Below the pieces are notes generated by a model. It was not told the DNA's origin and made no database searches. It was given only the letters and a program-made list of their open reading frames with translations. From assembly GCA_019925095.2 (NCBI GenBank), contig CM034392.1:25672387-25736386 (forward strand): a DNA stretch of 64,000 nt, read 5' to 3'. Origin of the DNA: Dendrolimus kikuchii (lineage: Eukaryota > Arthropoda > Insecta > Lepidoptera > Lasiocampidae). Positions 29,660 through 40,423 of the stretch are shown in pieces (position 1 is the first letter of the stretch; each line of letters begins with the position of its first letter). The position numbers and the translations under genes are program-made.

Positions 29660-30015
29660 TCTATATAATAATACGTGAAGCAAAAATTTGTACCCCTTTT
29701 TAGGAAAATTGCGCGGACGGAGGAGTATGAAATTTCGCACACTTATAGTTTATATAGAGAAGGAGTACATAATGCTAATATTTTTTTTAAATTATGCATA
29801 ATAAATATATTAAATAATTAAAAAAAAACATTACACACACTACCATGTATTTGACACACACACGCATATATACTCTTTTGTTTATTGTTAAAGTCAAATT
29901 AGCAGTGTAGCCTTGGCAAAATCTGTGATTATAGAAGTATAGTCTTTAATAACAGAACCTTGATAATGTTTAAACTTATAATTTAAATTAATTATGGCCG
30001 AATTTCGACCACTAG
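29660..30015 (+). mobile_element. Non-autonomous Helitron, complete (356 bp)
   Basis: Starts TCTATATAATAATACGTGAA after a host A (29659) and ends CTAG (30012-30015) before a host T. The hairpin-forming GGCCGAATTTCGACC stands at 29996-30010. Insertion between A and T, 5' TC, 3' CTRR and a terminal hairpin are the defining Helitron features. There is no coding capacity. Confidence 0.85.
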
Positions 30016-30162
30016 TAATATTTAACATACAAACTATTATATTTTAAACTGTACTGATAATAAAGCTATAAGCTAATTAAAGACCATGTATGTAGTTTAT
30101 AGTATCGCTGCCAGAGAGAAGCGTGCAGTATAAATCAGCCTTCTGGTCATTGGTATCCGTGT

Positions 30163-30474
30163 ATCCGTGCAGGAACGGAGAAAGAATACAATTTCCTGCG
30201 GCCGGGCGGCCTGTCGTAAGAGGCGACAAAACAACCCACAGCCAGGTGGTAGGGCATTTGCCCGACTGGATGGCTACCACCCCTGTTCTAAAGTATGTCG
30301 CCATAACAACCTTGAGTTGTGTTCCGGCATTAGTGACCAGGTTCCAGTCTCCCTTAAGAGTGCAGCAGTGTATTTGTAGCAACTTTGGTGTTGCAAATGT
30401 CTATAGGTGATGGTAACTGCTTTCCATCTAGTGGGCCGTCTGCCTGTCTGCTGATATCCTGCAATAAAAAAAAA
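30163..30474 (+). repeat. Family A repeat, full length, fused to LINE B
   Basis: ATCCGTGCAGGAACGG to CTGCAATAAAAAAAAA, then TTTGCAACAAAAAATGTACT as at 21388. Confidence 0.9.
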
Positions 30475-30476
30475 TG

Positions 30477-30865
30477 TTTGCAACAAAAAATGTACTTAGG
30501 TCCAATAAATGTCCAAATGAAAAAATACAAATATAAAATTACATATAATCGAATACAACGGAAGAAAACTTATTTGTATTGCCTACCCATAGTCCTTCAA
30601 GACTATAAGTAGAATACTGTGCCTAGATCACCGTTTTCTATGGGTAAGGTACCCAGAAGGCTGGCTACGTTAACTCGCTGGATCGCCATACTGATCCGTT
30701 GGCCGAGGTAAGCACTAGCCTTCTGATTACCTGAAGAGACAATGAGTCCTTTCGATAAATTTTGGTAGAGGCTCATGGCCTCAGGACCCCACGGTCCAAG
30801 CGTCTCGATAGCAAACGGCACAAAGAGGTATAGGTATTCCAATTAAATAATTATTATTATACTGA
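30477..30865 (-). mobile_element. LINE family B, ORF2 C-terminal fragment and 3' UTR
   Basis: The minus frame 30842-30603 (79 codons) reads EYLYLFVPFAIETLGPWGPE, AMSLYQNLSKGLIVSSGNQK and ISMAIQRVNVASLLGTLP. The E-T-L-G-P-W-G-P-x-A ... I-Q-R-x-N-x-A-S-x-L-G-T block is a recurrent C-terminal tail of LINE-type polyproteins in invertebrates. The UTR continues leftward to 30477. A second coding copy with a frameshift is at 38328-38480. Exact clade unknown. Confidence 0.65.
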
Positions 30866-30875
30866 AATCGGTTAT

Positions 30876-31091
30876 TTTCCGGACTGGATGGCTACCACCC
30901 CTGGTCTAAAGTATGTCGCCATAACAACCTTGAGTTGTGTTTCGGCATTAGTGACCAGGTTCCATTCTCCCTTAAGAGTGCAGCAGCGCATTTGTAGCAA
31001 CTTTGGTGTTGCAAATGTCCATAGGCGATGGTAACCGCTTTCCATCAAGTGGGCCGTCTGCCTGTCTGCTGATCTACTGCAATAGAAAAAA
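30876..31091 (+). repeat. Family A repeat, 5'-truncated
   Basis: CCGGACTGGATGGCTACC to CTACTGCAATAGAAAAAA. Confidence 0.85.
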
Positions 31092-31178
31092 GGTGGCATC
31101 AAAAGTCATTCCATCACACCGGTGTCAAAAACTCAACAATGCCGCCCCCGCTCTCCTATATTTTTATCACTGATGGAC

Positions 31179-31394
31179 ATTTTTTTTATTGCATGAGTTC
31201 AGCAAGTAGACATACGGCCCACCTGATTGAAAACGGTTACCATCGCCTATGGACATTTGCAACAACGAAGGCGCTACAAATGCGCTGCTGCTCTCTTAAA
31301 GGGGATTGGAACCTGGTCACTAATGCCGGAACACAACTCAAGGTTGTTATGGCGACATACTTTAGAGCAGGGGTGGTAGCCATCCACCTGGCTG
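31179..31394 (-). repeat. Family A repeat, 5'-truncated at the hairpin, head-to-head pair
   Basis: TTTTTTTTATTGCATGAGTT to GGTAGCCATCCACCTGGCTG. It directly abuts a plus-strand remnant. Confidence 0.85.
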
Positions 31395-31482
31395 TTTTCC
31401 TGCGGCCGGGCTGCCTGTCGTAAGAGGCGACTTAACAACCCACAGCCGTCTGCCTGTCTGCTGAACTCCCGCAATAAAAAAA
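31395..31482 (+). repeat. Family A remnant with large internal deletion
   Basis: CCTGCGGCCGGGCTGCCTGT joined at ACCCACAGCC to the 3' end GTCTGCCTGTCTGCTGAAC. About 190 bases are missing in between. Confidence 0.8.
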
Positions 31483-32345
31483 TGTGTGAGTAAATGCCGA
31501 CATTGATATTCGCTTTGTCGGCTCGCAGGTGAGTGAGTACGCTGCTTTAGAGATTCACACTACTCTCGGATGCCTTGAAAATTCGTCAACGCTCCTATTT
31601 AGCATACTCCATCACACGCGCGCACGTACACGTAGCCAAGCAACAAAATTATAAAAGGGTAAATAAAACAGAAAGCTTACACAAGTCATAAATTTGATTT
31701 ATAGAGATTAAAAAAGGCGCTTTAGAAACGGCTCGAACGAAAATTTTCGGTGGGACGAATCGGGAGACGGGTGTACGGTGTGCAAAACAAATCTTCAATT
31801 TTATTTTCTTATAAATTTCATCTTGAAATAATCATAAAATAGAATGTAATTTGATAAATAAACTTAAAATCTAAATGATAGTTCAATGGATATTCTCACA
31901 TCTAATAGAAATATTTTTGAGACAATCTTTTGATGGCCAATAAATTATTGAAGTACAAAGTGTGTTGTGTATAAATTACATAAAAATACCGCAAATGTAT
32001 GTATATAAATATGAGCTAAAGTGTTTCAAAGATGCACTACATAAGTAACTATTAGGACCAAAATATTTTAAGAATTAAATAATAGGGCAAACCTACCCAA
32101 GTCACAGGTTTTCTCCATACATTTTAGCACGGTAGATGTAATGAAATTATAATACCAGTCTTATATTATAATCTTATATGTATATCAATTCGGTTTTCGA
32201 AAATAATGATAAAATAAAATAATATCAGATAAACGTTTGTTAAAAGTGTGGGTGATAATATTGAAGTTTATTGACGATTCATTTGCTGTTTTCCATATTT
32301 GCACTCAGCAAAACGCCAGCGTGCAGCGTATAATATCTAACTTTC
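31483..32345. other. No gene seen
   Basis: AT-rich; no repeat boundary or ORF that I can support. Confidence 0.4.
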
Positions 32346-32354
32346 ATGTAAATA

Positions 32355-32905
32355 GGCCGTGATAGCTTAGTGGCTAGCGAACACGTCCGAAACCCAACGG
32401 ATGCGGGTTTCAATCTTAACCGGAAAGCAGACACCATTTAGGCCGTTTTATGAACTAATGTGCACATTGTTACAATTACTACGATGTTTTCTTTCACCAT
32501 TAGTGAAAGAAAGAAAATATTTATTTCTAATTGCAACTCATACAATACAAACTGATAAGAAAATATACATACAAAAAATGAAAGCCGCAATTTAAGAAAT
32601 GAGGTTGACACTCTGTCTTTTCCTGTGCCGATACACGTTCCCACACAGTACTGGTTTACAGAGCCCACCTCCAACACATATATGTCCTAACACCCCAAGT
32701 ATGTGGGTAACCTTAAACTATTACGTGAATAAAAAAATGAAGCATCATCATCATGAAGAAAATATCGTGATGAAACCTGCACATTGAGATAACCGGTGTG
32801 TCGAACCATTCAATCTGCCTTGGACAGGCGTGGCGGGTATACTGTCCATTCTCCTATAAATGGGAGGCTCAAGCCCAGGAGTGGAACGTTTATGGGCCAA
32901 TTACA
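32355..32905 (+). mobile_element. tRNA-derived SINE with a nested LINE tail
   Basis: Head: TTAGTGGCTAGCGAACACG (A-box) and GCGGGTTTCAATC (B-box). Body resumes after the insertion at GAAAATATCGTGATGAAACC and ends GCCCAGGAGTGGAACG / TTTATGGGC. Compare the uninterrupted SINE at 1288. Confidence 0.8.
32508..32753 (-). mobile_element. LINE 3' tail (family K) nested in the SINE
   Basis: Reversed: AAAGAAAGAAAATATTTATT at the left is the 3' microsatellite end; TGCCGATACACGTTCCC and CACCCCAAGTATGTGGGTAA follow. Related pieces stand at 36085-36200 and 37141-37316. Confidence 0.6.
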
Positions 32906-33029
32906 TATGTAAGTTCTGAAAGATCGGAAAATATGCTAAACTTGTTAGGAATGAATAAATAAGCAGTTAATCCAGACACAACAGACATCTAAAATTAATA
33001 CAATATAATATAATCTGTTTTTTATATTT

Positions 33030-33210
33030 GATAACATATAATTGAATACAATGCAAGAAAACTTAACTTATTTGTATTGTATTCTACTCATAGTCCCTCA
33101 AGACTATAAGTAGAATACTGAGCCCAGATCACCGTCTTCTACGGGTAAGGTGCCCAGAAGGCTGTCTACGTTTCCTCGCTGGATCGCCATACTGATCCGT
33201 TGATTAATAC
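33030..33210 (-). repeat. LINE family B fragment
   Basis: ATAGTCCCTCAAGACTATAA, CTTCTACGGGTAAGGTGCCC and GGATCGCCATACTGATCC match 30.56-30.72 kb. The frame is broken. Confidence 0.7.
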
Positions 33211-33413
33211 AATTACTTACGATTTGTGATATTTGTAAAAGTCTCATATTGTCAGGACATTGCTAAGTAATATATAAACAATAAAAAAAAGCTTTACAAG
33301 CAATAGATAAATAAACTTCAATATTATCATTTGTTTTTTTACTTTCTTACTAAAATGTATCTATTTTTCTTTTGGATATTTTTTAAGAAAATTATTTGTG
33401 TTTGTGTTGCAGA

Positions 33414-33638
33414 CAGTACCCATGTCAGCGCTGTGTCGATGTTCCCAGCCGTCAGTGGGGGTGCCGTAAGAAAATTTACAGGCGCTGCCGTATTTCACCC
33501 CCGCTTTTTCTGTTAATCTACCCTCCTAATGCGTCGCTTTGTTTACCTGCTGACCGTACAGACGGCGCTTTCACATACCCCATTATATTTATTTATATCT
33601 TTTGTTTTAAATGGATAATACGGTTACCTTGTTGTTGA
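33414..33638 (+). CDS. Possible host exon, cysteine-rich (unrecognised)
   Basis: A pyrimidine-rich run ends in TTTGTGTTTGTGTTGCAG (acceptor at 33412-33413). The frame then reads QYPCQRCVDVPSRQWGC, RKKIYRRCRISPP, and stays open to TGA at 33636-33638. Four cysteines and a basic cluster lie in the first 28 residues, which is unlike the transposon ORFs nearby. A GTAAGA donor at 33466 could instead end a 53-base exon. I do not recognise the family. No neighbouring exon was found in the window. It may be a chance ORF or an unrecognised repeat. Confidence 0.25.
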   Translation, partial: QYPCQRCVDVPSRQWGCRKKIYRRCRISPPLFLLIYPPNASLCLPADRTDGAFTYPIIFIYIFCFKWIIRLPCC

Positions 33639-33744
33639 GAATATTTAGGCGACGGCTATGGGGAGAATGTTGTCTCCACCTAAACATTTCTACAGACAAA
33701 GAAACTGAGTACTATTCTAGAAGATAATGTAATTTGTGATTTTG

Positions 33745-34680
33745 ACTAACAGATACATATGTTTAATTATTCTCACAATTTGCGCTCAGATACACATCGT
33801 AGACTCCTGACACCTGTGCACACTTCATCTTTTTATGATAACTCTTTTACAGTGCAGGCTGTCAAACTCTGGAATGTGCTGCCTCTTACTGTCAGAGAGG
33901 CCAAAACAATACCTACATTTCGGAACTCACTTAGAAAGTACTATCTGTCTTTAAATAAATATGTCTAATATATTAAACATTTACTTATTTATACATACAT
34001 ACATACATAACTTCACGCCAGTTCACTTGCGGGGTAGGCACGAACAACAGAGTGCCATTTAGGCTTATTCTTACACACCTCACTTGCCTCTTTGACATTC
34101 ATAACTCTTGTCATGCAAGTTCGTCTGTTCTTAATGCTCCTGACATCACCTTCTGCTAGTACACGATCAATTTGATCATGGAAGGTGTGTCGTGGCCTTC
34201 CACGACTTCTGCATCCATCCACTTTTGCATTGTATATCTGTTTAGTCATTCTTTCATCATGCCCGAACCACCGGAGCATTCCTTTTCATACCTTCACCCC
34301 GACACTCTCTTTCAGACCAACTCTCTTTCTTACTTATTTATCTATTGTAATATATGGAATGATTTTCACATATATGTTAACAAATATATTTATTTAAATT
34401 ATTTTGTATATACGTATATATATTACTATTATATTCATATATGTAATAAATTTATAAATTAATGTAAGTATGTATATTTAAATTGTACTGTCCTATCTTT
34501 TTTCTGCTCCACCTACATTGCAGGATTAGTTAAGAATTTCTTTTAAGCTGGGTTGCCTGGAAGAGATCGCTTTTAGCGATAAGGCCGCCTGTTGTTTCGC
34601 CAAGAAGTATTGTAATTATGCATTTTGTTTTTGTATTTATTTGGTTTGGTGAGCAATAAAGTGTTATCTATCTATCTATA
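33745..34680 (+). mobile_element. LINE 3' end (CR1/Jockey-like, family L) with UTR, split by family D
   Basis: The coding end at 33759-33968 reads MFNYSHNLRSDTHRRLLTP, SFYDNSFTVQAVKLWNVLPL and SLRKYYLSLNKYV, then stop. The N-S-F-x-x-x-x-x-x-L-W-N-x-L-P block is the usual LINE ORF2 terminus. After the D insertion (33993-34329) the UTR continues with GGGTTGCCTGGAAGAGATCG and GCGATAAGGCCGCCTG and ends GCAATAAAGTGTTATCTATC. The (ATCT)n end is the element's 3' terminus. Reverse copies of this tail lie at 22450 and 55683. Confidence 0.75.
33993..34329 (-). mobile_element. Family D LINE 3' end with perfect 12-bp target-site duplication
   Basis: TTACTTATTTAT at 33981-33992 and 34330-34341. It contains the reverse of MLRWFGHDERM and the QIDRVLAEGDVRSIKNRR frame. 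It sits inside the family L LINE. Confidence 0.9.
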
Positions 34681-35284
34681 CATATTGTCTAGCTAAATGA
34701 TGACAAACTTCTGGTAACCCACATAGTAAATAAATCTTTAAGGAACCTCAGTAAGATATAATCTAACCGATTTCGGTTATAACGACCGCTTTGGATTTTG
34801 GCCATTAAAATTCAAATTCTCGAGCAGGTCGTGTCCTTATTACGTCAAGATGCCATCATAATCATTTTAAGTAATGAATAGTGAAATTAAATAGTCGGTG
34901 CTTTCATACTACAATAATATATTAAGTAAGCTATCACAGCCCTTGGAAACCTATCGAGGGCTTAATAAAAGTCCCGAGTCCTTTCCTTCGCAGCAGGTCG
35001 CAGATGCAGTCGCGTCAGCAGCAGCAGAACGAAGAGTATGGAGGCACTCGCAGGAATCACAGCAACCCTTTTAATTCGTGGTGCCGTTCAAAGCGCTGAC
35101 AGGGCGCTCAGTACGCCGGCAGGGTAAAGATCCAGCGTTCAGAGGTCCGTACTCAGGCCAGTAGATGGGCCGGTCTGCGAAGCAGCGTTGAAGACTCGGA
35201 GCTGCACGGCTCTCTTGTTAAGAAGACTAAATTCAGATTTCAAGGTTATATGAGAGAAGAGCTGCCTATAGATAGATGTTAGCA
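34681..35284. other. No gene seen
   Basis: Contains a GC-richer block 34930-35180 (CAGTCGCGTCAGCAGCAGC) preceded by TTAATAAAAGTCCCGAG. An old LTR is possible; single copy only. Confidence 0.35.
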
Positions 35285-35598
35285 TTTTTTTTTTATTGCA
35301 GGAGATCAGCAGACAGGCAGACGGCCCACTTGATGGAAAGCAGTTACCATCGCCTATGGACATTTGCAACACCAAAGGTGCTACAAATGCGCTGCTGCTC
35401 TCTTAAGGGAGACTGGAACCTGGTCACTAATGCCGGAACACAACTCAAGGTTGTTATGGTGACATACTTTAGACCAGGGGTGGTAGCCATCCAGTCGGGC
35501 AAATGCCCTAACACCTGGCTATGGGTTGTTAAGTCGCCTCTTACGACAGGCCGCCCAGCCGCAGGAAATTGTATTCTTTCTCCGTTCCTGCACGGATA
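35285..35598 (-). repeat. Family A repeat, full length
   Basis: TTTTTTTATTGCAGGAGATC to CCGTTCCTGCACGGAT. Among the best preserved copies. Confidence 0.9.
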
Positions 35599-36550
35599 AT
35601 TTTACTGGGAGAATTACTCTATTCAAATGCTAGTAGCCGACTGCATGCTGAATGGTGGATGTTCCTCCTTATATACGATTCTCAAGGAACAAGCGGATTC
35701 TATTTTTAGAAATTTTCAAATATGGAATCACAACTTGAGAATATTCAAGAAAATGTTATGCGACGTGCGACAAATTCAAATTTAAAAAAAAGTATAAAGA
35801 ATAAATTAGATATATATATATTGTCATATTTTTGAATGATAATTTCAAATAATTAAATTATTACTAAAATTCGTAATTTCAGAAAAAGTGCAAGTTAATA
35901 AGAAACTTCAGGGCTGTGTTCTCATACCCGAATTACAAAGTTCAGAGAAGTTAATTTTGAACATTATAAAATATAACAAGAGAAATTTAATTAAAGGACT
36001 TGGATAATAAATCGTAAGTAATTTTATTCCTACCGATCATAGCATCGAGCAAGCAAGTCGCAAAGCCACAAATAATAGACAAAGAAAGAAAGACAATATT
36101 TATTTCCAATTGCGACACACACAATACAAAAAATAGTGTGTCGATAAGCATCGAAAACCATCGAAATTTTATCAAAAACCTATGTATAGAAAGAAATACA
36201 TAAACAAACAAATAGTATCAAAATAAGCGTATATTATTACACTAATTGATATTTTAGATTTTATTTCATTGCATTAAAGTTGAAATTGTATAATAATAAT
36301 TAGAGAAGGAATTGTAATTTTTTTATTTAAGTTATAATTTTTTTATTATTATTAACAAATATAATGTAATATAAACTTAATCAGTAGGCTCAATTTTAGT
36401 AATAATTGGCTTGTGGTAACTGAAGTAGGAAACATATGTTTGGGATTCTATTTTTTATTATTTATTATGTACAAAAAACCTGTATACACTCAACAAAAAT
36501 AATCGTCGCGACACCACACTGTTCAATGCGAAATAGAAAGACGAAACGAA

Positions 36551-36581
<31 letters not shown>

Positions 36582-36654
36582 ATAATAATAAAAACAGCTT
36601 ACAATAGCTTACTATAGCAAAAAGTGTCGTGACAACTTTTCGTAAGAACTTTTT
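35599..36654. other. No gene seen; LINE tail piece and TA tract
   Basis: AT-rich. 36085-36200 matches family K tails (GACAATATTTATTTCCAATT). 36555-36590 is a (TA)n/(TAA)n tract. Confidence 0.5.
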
Positions 36655-36668
36655 CCGTCTAGCCCCCC

Positions 36669-37079
36669 TTTTTTTTTTGGTTTTGAGGCGAGGGAAAATG
36701 CTTAACCGATTTACGCACAAACTGGGTCGTTGCTAGGGGAACGACACGCGTCGGTCGGGGGCGATAACACTGCAGCAATAGTATGCTCTTGGCAGCGCTC
36801 CGTCCGCGATCGACGTCACAGAATAGTGTGGAAGACTCCGAGCGTTGCTGCACGGGCGAGCAACCCCAATACCCACTAAAAACCCCCTCCTCCCTGACGA
36901 CCCTGCGCTTTGAATGTGTTGGAAAGGCTGAGATTTAGAACATAGTTACGCCCAGCCGATCCAGCGCAATAAAGTGCCTGGAGTGTGCCCTGGGAGAACA
37001 CACCCCACTTCGTTGTGCGGGGGTAGAAGGTCCTTTGCTCTTCCTAGCAAGCTAAAGGCCCCCCGCGGTAAACGGAACT
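36669..37079 (-). mobile_element. R1-type LINE, 3'-UTR-only copy with target-site duplication
   Basis: Starts with a T-run at 36669. The body is GC-rich, with CAATACCCACTAAAAACCCC, similar in layout to the 3' UTR of the 40.6-kb element but from another family. CCGTCTAGCCCCC stands at 36655-36667 and 37080-37092. It is dead on arrival: no coding sequence. Confidence 0.75.
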
Positions 37080-37140
37080 CCGTCTAGCCCCCTTTCACAA
37101 CGCGCGATAAGGAATTTCGTTCCAATAGATTAGAAAATAT

Positions 37141-37316
37141 AGTACACACAAAAAATTAATACCGCAATTGAAGAAATGAAGCCCTCAGTGTTTTTCTGTG
37201 CCGAAACATATTCCGACACATGGTTTACGCTGGACACTGGTTTTCAGTGGCCACCTCCAAAATCTCATATGTCCTAAAGACCCCAAATATGTGGGTAACC
37301 TTCAACTATTATTACT
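37141..37316 (-). repeat. LINE tail piece (family K)
   Basis: GTGCCGAAACATATTCCGAC, ACCCCAAATATGTGGGTAAC; compare 32615-32715. Confidence 0.6.
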
Positions 37317-37320
37317 ATTT

Positions 37321-37638
37321 TATCCGCGCAGGAACGGAGAAAGAATACAATCTCCTGCGGCCGGGCGGCCTGTCGTAAGAGGCGACTTAACAACCCACAG
37401 CCAGGTGGTAGGGCATTTACCCGACTGGATGGCTACAACCCCTGGTCTTAAAGTATGTCGCCATAACAACCTTGAGTTGTGTTCCGGCATTAGTGACCAG
37501 GTTCCAGTATCCCTTACGAGAGCAGCAGCGCATTTGTAGCAACTTTAGTGTTGCAAATGTCCATAGACGATGGTAACTGCTTTCCATCAAGTGTGCCGTC
37601 TGCCTGTCTGCTGATCTCCTGCAATAAAAAAAAAATAT
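37321..37638 (+). repeat. Family A repeat, full length
   Basis: ATCCGCGCAGGAACGG to CTCCTGCAATAAAAAAAAAA. Confidence 0.9.
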
Positions 37639-37918
37639 GTTTAATACAAAACCGTTAGCTTTTAAAAAAATGATAATTTCTATGCTGAAAGATCACACCT
37701 CTTCACTTGTTTAGTAATTTGTTTAATGCTTTATTTTTTTAAATCTATTACCTTATAATGTATCACTAAAACTAATGTCCCAGCCTTAAGCATTTATTGA
37801 ACCATTATTACTGACCTTATTCACATAATTTGGTTTCCAAAGATATAATTCTAACATTGATGTATCAGCACGCGTGGATTTCAATCTAGATATAATAATT
37901 TACAAACTATATTATATA
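37639..37918. other. No gene seen
   Basis: AT-rich, unassigned. Confidence 0.4.
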
Positions 37919-38190
37919 TACATGATGAAAGAATGACTAAACAGATATACAATGCATAAGTGGATGGATGCAGAAGCGGTGGAAGGCCACGACACACCTT
38001 CCATGATCAAATTGATTGTGTACTAGCAGAAAGTGATGTTAGGAGCCTTAAGAACAGACGAGCGTGCATGACAAGAGTTATGAATGTCAAAGAAGCAAGT
38101 GAGGTGTGTATGAATAAGCCTGAATGGCGCTCTGTTGTTCGTGCCTACCTCGCAAGGGAACTGGCGTGAAGTTATGTATGTATGTATGTA
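37919..38190 (+). mobile_element. Family D LINE 3' end
   Basis: CATGATGAAAGAATGACTAA to GGCGTGAAGTTATG, then TATG repeats. The frame is broken at the first GCATAAGTGG, then open (DGCRSGGRPRHTFHDQIDC ...). Confidence 0.85.
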
Positions 38191-38204
38191 AAATAACAAA
38201 AAAT

Positions 38205-38325
38205 CATTTTATAATTTTTTCTCTGTCTGTCTGGATGTTGCGGCTAATCTCTGAAATGGCTGCACCGATTTTGGTAGGACTTTCACTGACTGATAGCTGA
38301 AGTTTTAACTAATTAATTAATACCT
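38205..38325 (+). repeat. RTE-type LINE tail relic
   Basis: TCTGTCTGGATGTTGCGGCT, then GAAATGGCTGCACCGATTTT and ACTTTCACTGACTGATAGC. Confidence 0.5.
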
Positions 38326-38327
38326 TG

Positions 38328-38480
38328 AAACATTAGGTCCGTGGGGTCCATCGGCAAAGAGTTTATTCAAAGAGATTTGCAAGAAACTCTTTGATGCCGC
38401 CCGTGATCAGAAGGCTGACAAATAAGCATCGCCATACAGCGCGGCAATGCAGCCAGCCTTCTGGGCACGCTCCCATCTAG
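38328..38480 (+). pseudogene. LINE family B-like ORF2 C-terminus with frameshift
   Basis: Frame one reads ETLGPWGPSAKSLFKEICKK, LFDAARDQKADK, then stop. A shifted frame continues IAIQRGNAASLLGTLP. Together they match the block order of the 30.6-kb copy, so one indel separates them. Confidence 0.7.
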
Positions 38481-39058
38481 CAGCGATTTGTTACACAGTC
38501 TATAATCGCTTCTACTTTATAACTTAGTTTATTTTAGTTTTTAAAAGACAATTTCATATGTTAATTTAAACTATATTATATGAATAAATTACTAATTGTT
38601 ATCTATTGTGTTGTCCAAATAAATAAAAGAATTCAGAAAGGATAGACCTGTATGAATGTACCAAATTATGGTTCAATGTTTTTATATCGCCTGCAAATGA
38701 TCCGGCTGCATCGAAGAATCGCAATAGTCTAAAGCAGTTCAGATAGACTCAAATTACGACCGACTTCTATTCGATTTGGCAAGCGTATTCACAATAACAG
38801 TCTTTTAGATTTTCAAAATTGTCTTATAAATTTATACAGAGTTTAAATTCTGTAATTTTGTATCTATAATCTTATAGGGGATTTGAAAAGCTCTTACGTA
38901 TGCTTTTCCATGCAGATCTTAACAATGTATGATGGGAATATCCGAAAGATTTTTTTGGTAATTTTTTTCGGAATCTGTTTACATTGTCTTGTCAATAATT
39001 AGGTAGCACTGAACTAAATCTATGTAGGTTACTGGTGAGTAATATTTTAAAACTACGT
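38481..39058. other. No gene seen
   Basis: AT-rich, unassigned. Confidence 0.4.
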
Positions 39059-39130
39059 TTAAACCAGCTGCCAGACCTCAAGACACTGTGAGCTCTTTCT
39101 GCGTACAACGGAACACAAACCAACTTGACT
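39059..39130 (+). repeat. PLE 3'-end fragment
   Basis: CTGCCAGACCTCAAGACACT and GTGAGCTCTTTCTGCGTACA match 7845-7900 of the plus PLE copy. The two diverge after CAAACCAACTT. Confidence 0.85.
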
Positions 39131-39270
39131 GTTAATTACTTTTATTTTTCCTTCCACCCATTTTAATATTATATAAAATTATTAGAGCTAGGCATGTTTG
39201 CTGAAGAGTTTCTTGCGCCGCTTCTTCTCTTCAAGCCATAACATGTTGCGATGCGATAGTAAATTTTTAT

Positions 39271-39590
39271 TTTTTTTTATTTTTTTATTGCAGGAGTTCA
39301 GCAGACAGGCAGACGGCCCACTGGATGGAAAGCGGTTACCATCGCCTATGGACATTTGCAACATCAAAGGTGCTACAAATGCGCTGCTGCTCTCTTAAGT
39401 GAGTCTGGAACCTGGTCACTAATGCCGGAACACAACTCAAAGTTGTTATGGCGGCATGCTCTAGACCAGGGGTGGTAGCCATCCAGTCGGGCAAATACCC
39501 TACCACCTAGCTGTGGGTTGTTTAGTCGCCTCTTACGACAGGCCACTTGGCCGCAGGAAATTGTATTCTTTCTCCGTTCCTGCACGGATA
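39271..39590 (-). repeat. Family A repeat, full length
   Basis: Long T-run, ATTGCAGGAGTTCAGC to CCGTTCCTGCACGGAT. The left flank is a family C piece (TTTCTTGCGCCGCTTCTTCT). Confidence 0.9.
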
Positions 39591-39639
39591 AAATAGTTTA
39601 GGCTCACATAGAGTAAATAATAACCATAACCAAAATTAA

Positions 39640-39830
39640 AATTAAATAATTAACATTAACAAGTTGGCGGTAGGCTAAATAAAACTTTAACAATACTCGT
39701 TGACACTTGACATCTTTGTCTTCCATGATCACGGCCAATAAAAAGTGGCCGAAACGTCGGAAAAACCAAAATCAAATAAATTTACCGCGCTTAAAACCGT
39801 TAAAACGTAGTTTTATTATTTTAAAGTCGT
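39640..39830 (+). repeat. PLE-type terminal repeat with hammerhead-like motif
   Basis: Matches 61370-61550 almost base for base: AAGTTGGCGGTAGGCTAAAT, ACTCGTTGACACTTGACATC, AAGTGGCCGAAACGTCGG, CGCTTAAAACCGTTAAAACG. The PLE assignment rests on the GTGGCCGAAACGTC motif type, not on adjacency to PLE coding sequence. Confidence 0.5.
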
Positions 39831-39915
39831 CCGATATTTCCGAAGTAGGCTGTGAGAGAACACTTTGAATATATCTACCCCGAAGATGTGTGTTAACACG
39901 TGTTAATATATATAT

Positions 39916-40349
39916 TGTTACGAGTAGCAGGACTCGAATTAAAATGCTGTTAGAATTACTATAGAATTTATTAGAACTATACAAACACGTATAACTCAGG
40001 TACAAATATAATAACGCGCGCAAAGTCCGTCACTAAATAGATTGCCGAATGTAGTACACACGTCTTGCTTCGCTTGCGCTTATCGCTCGACTCACGATCT
40101 CTCCATTGGGGCATCGCTTTATACTGCACAAATACAATATGTCTCTCGACCGCGTGAACTGAATTTCTTAGAATCACACCTGGCTAATGACTACCATAAA
40201 AGATTACAATATACAATGGGTTGTTTTTCTAATTACAAATTTAGAACACAAAGTAAATAAAAGAAGTTAAAATGCGTAAAGGTAATAAAGAGTGCTTTTA
40301 TGGTATGCAAATGTGAATCCACTATTGTCGGTCGTAAATATATATATAG
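39916..40349 (-). mobile_element. Solo LTR, minus orientation
   Basis: TGTTACGAGTAGCAGGACTC at the left end and GTCGGTCGTAAA at the right, inside ATATA-rich flanks. Shares GGGGCATCGCTTTATACTGC and CACACCTGGCTAATGACTAC with the other LTRs. Confidence 0.75.
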
Positions 40350-40423
40350 GTCTACTGAACCAAAATAGAGTAATTTTCAAAAATGTAGAATTTTATAGTG
40401 ATCACAATTATATATACTTATAT

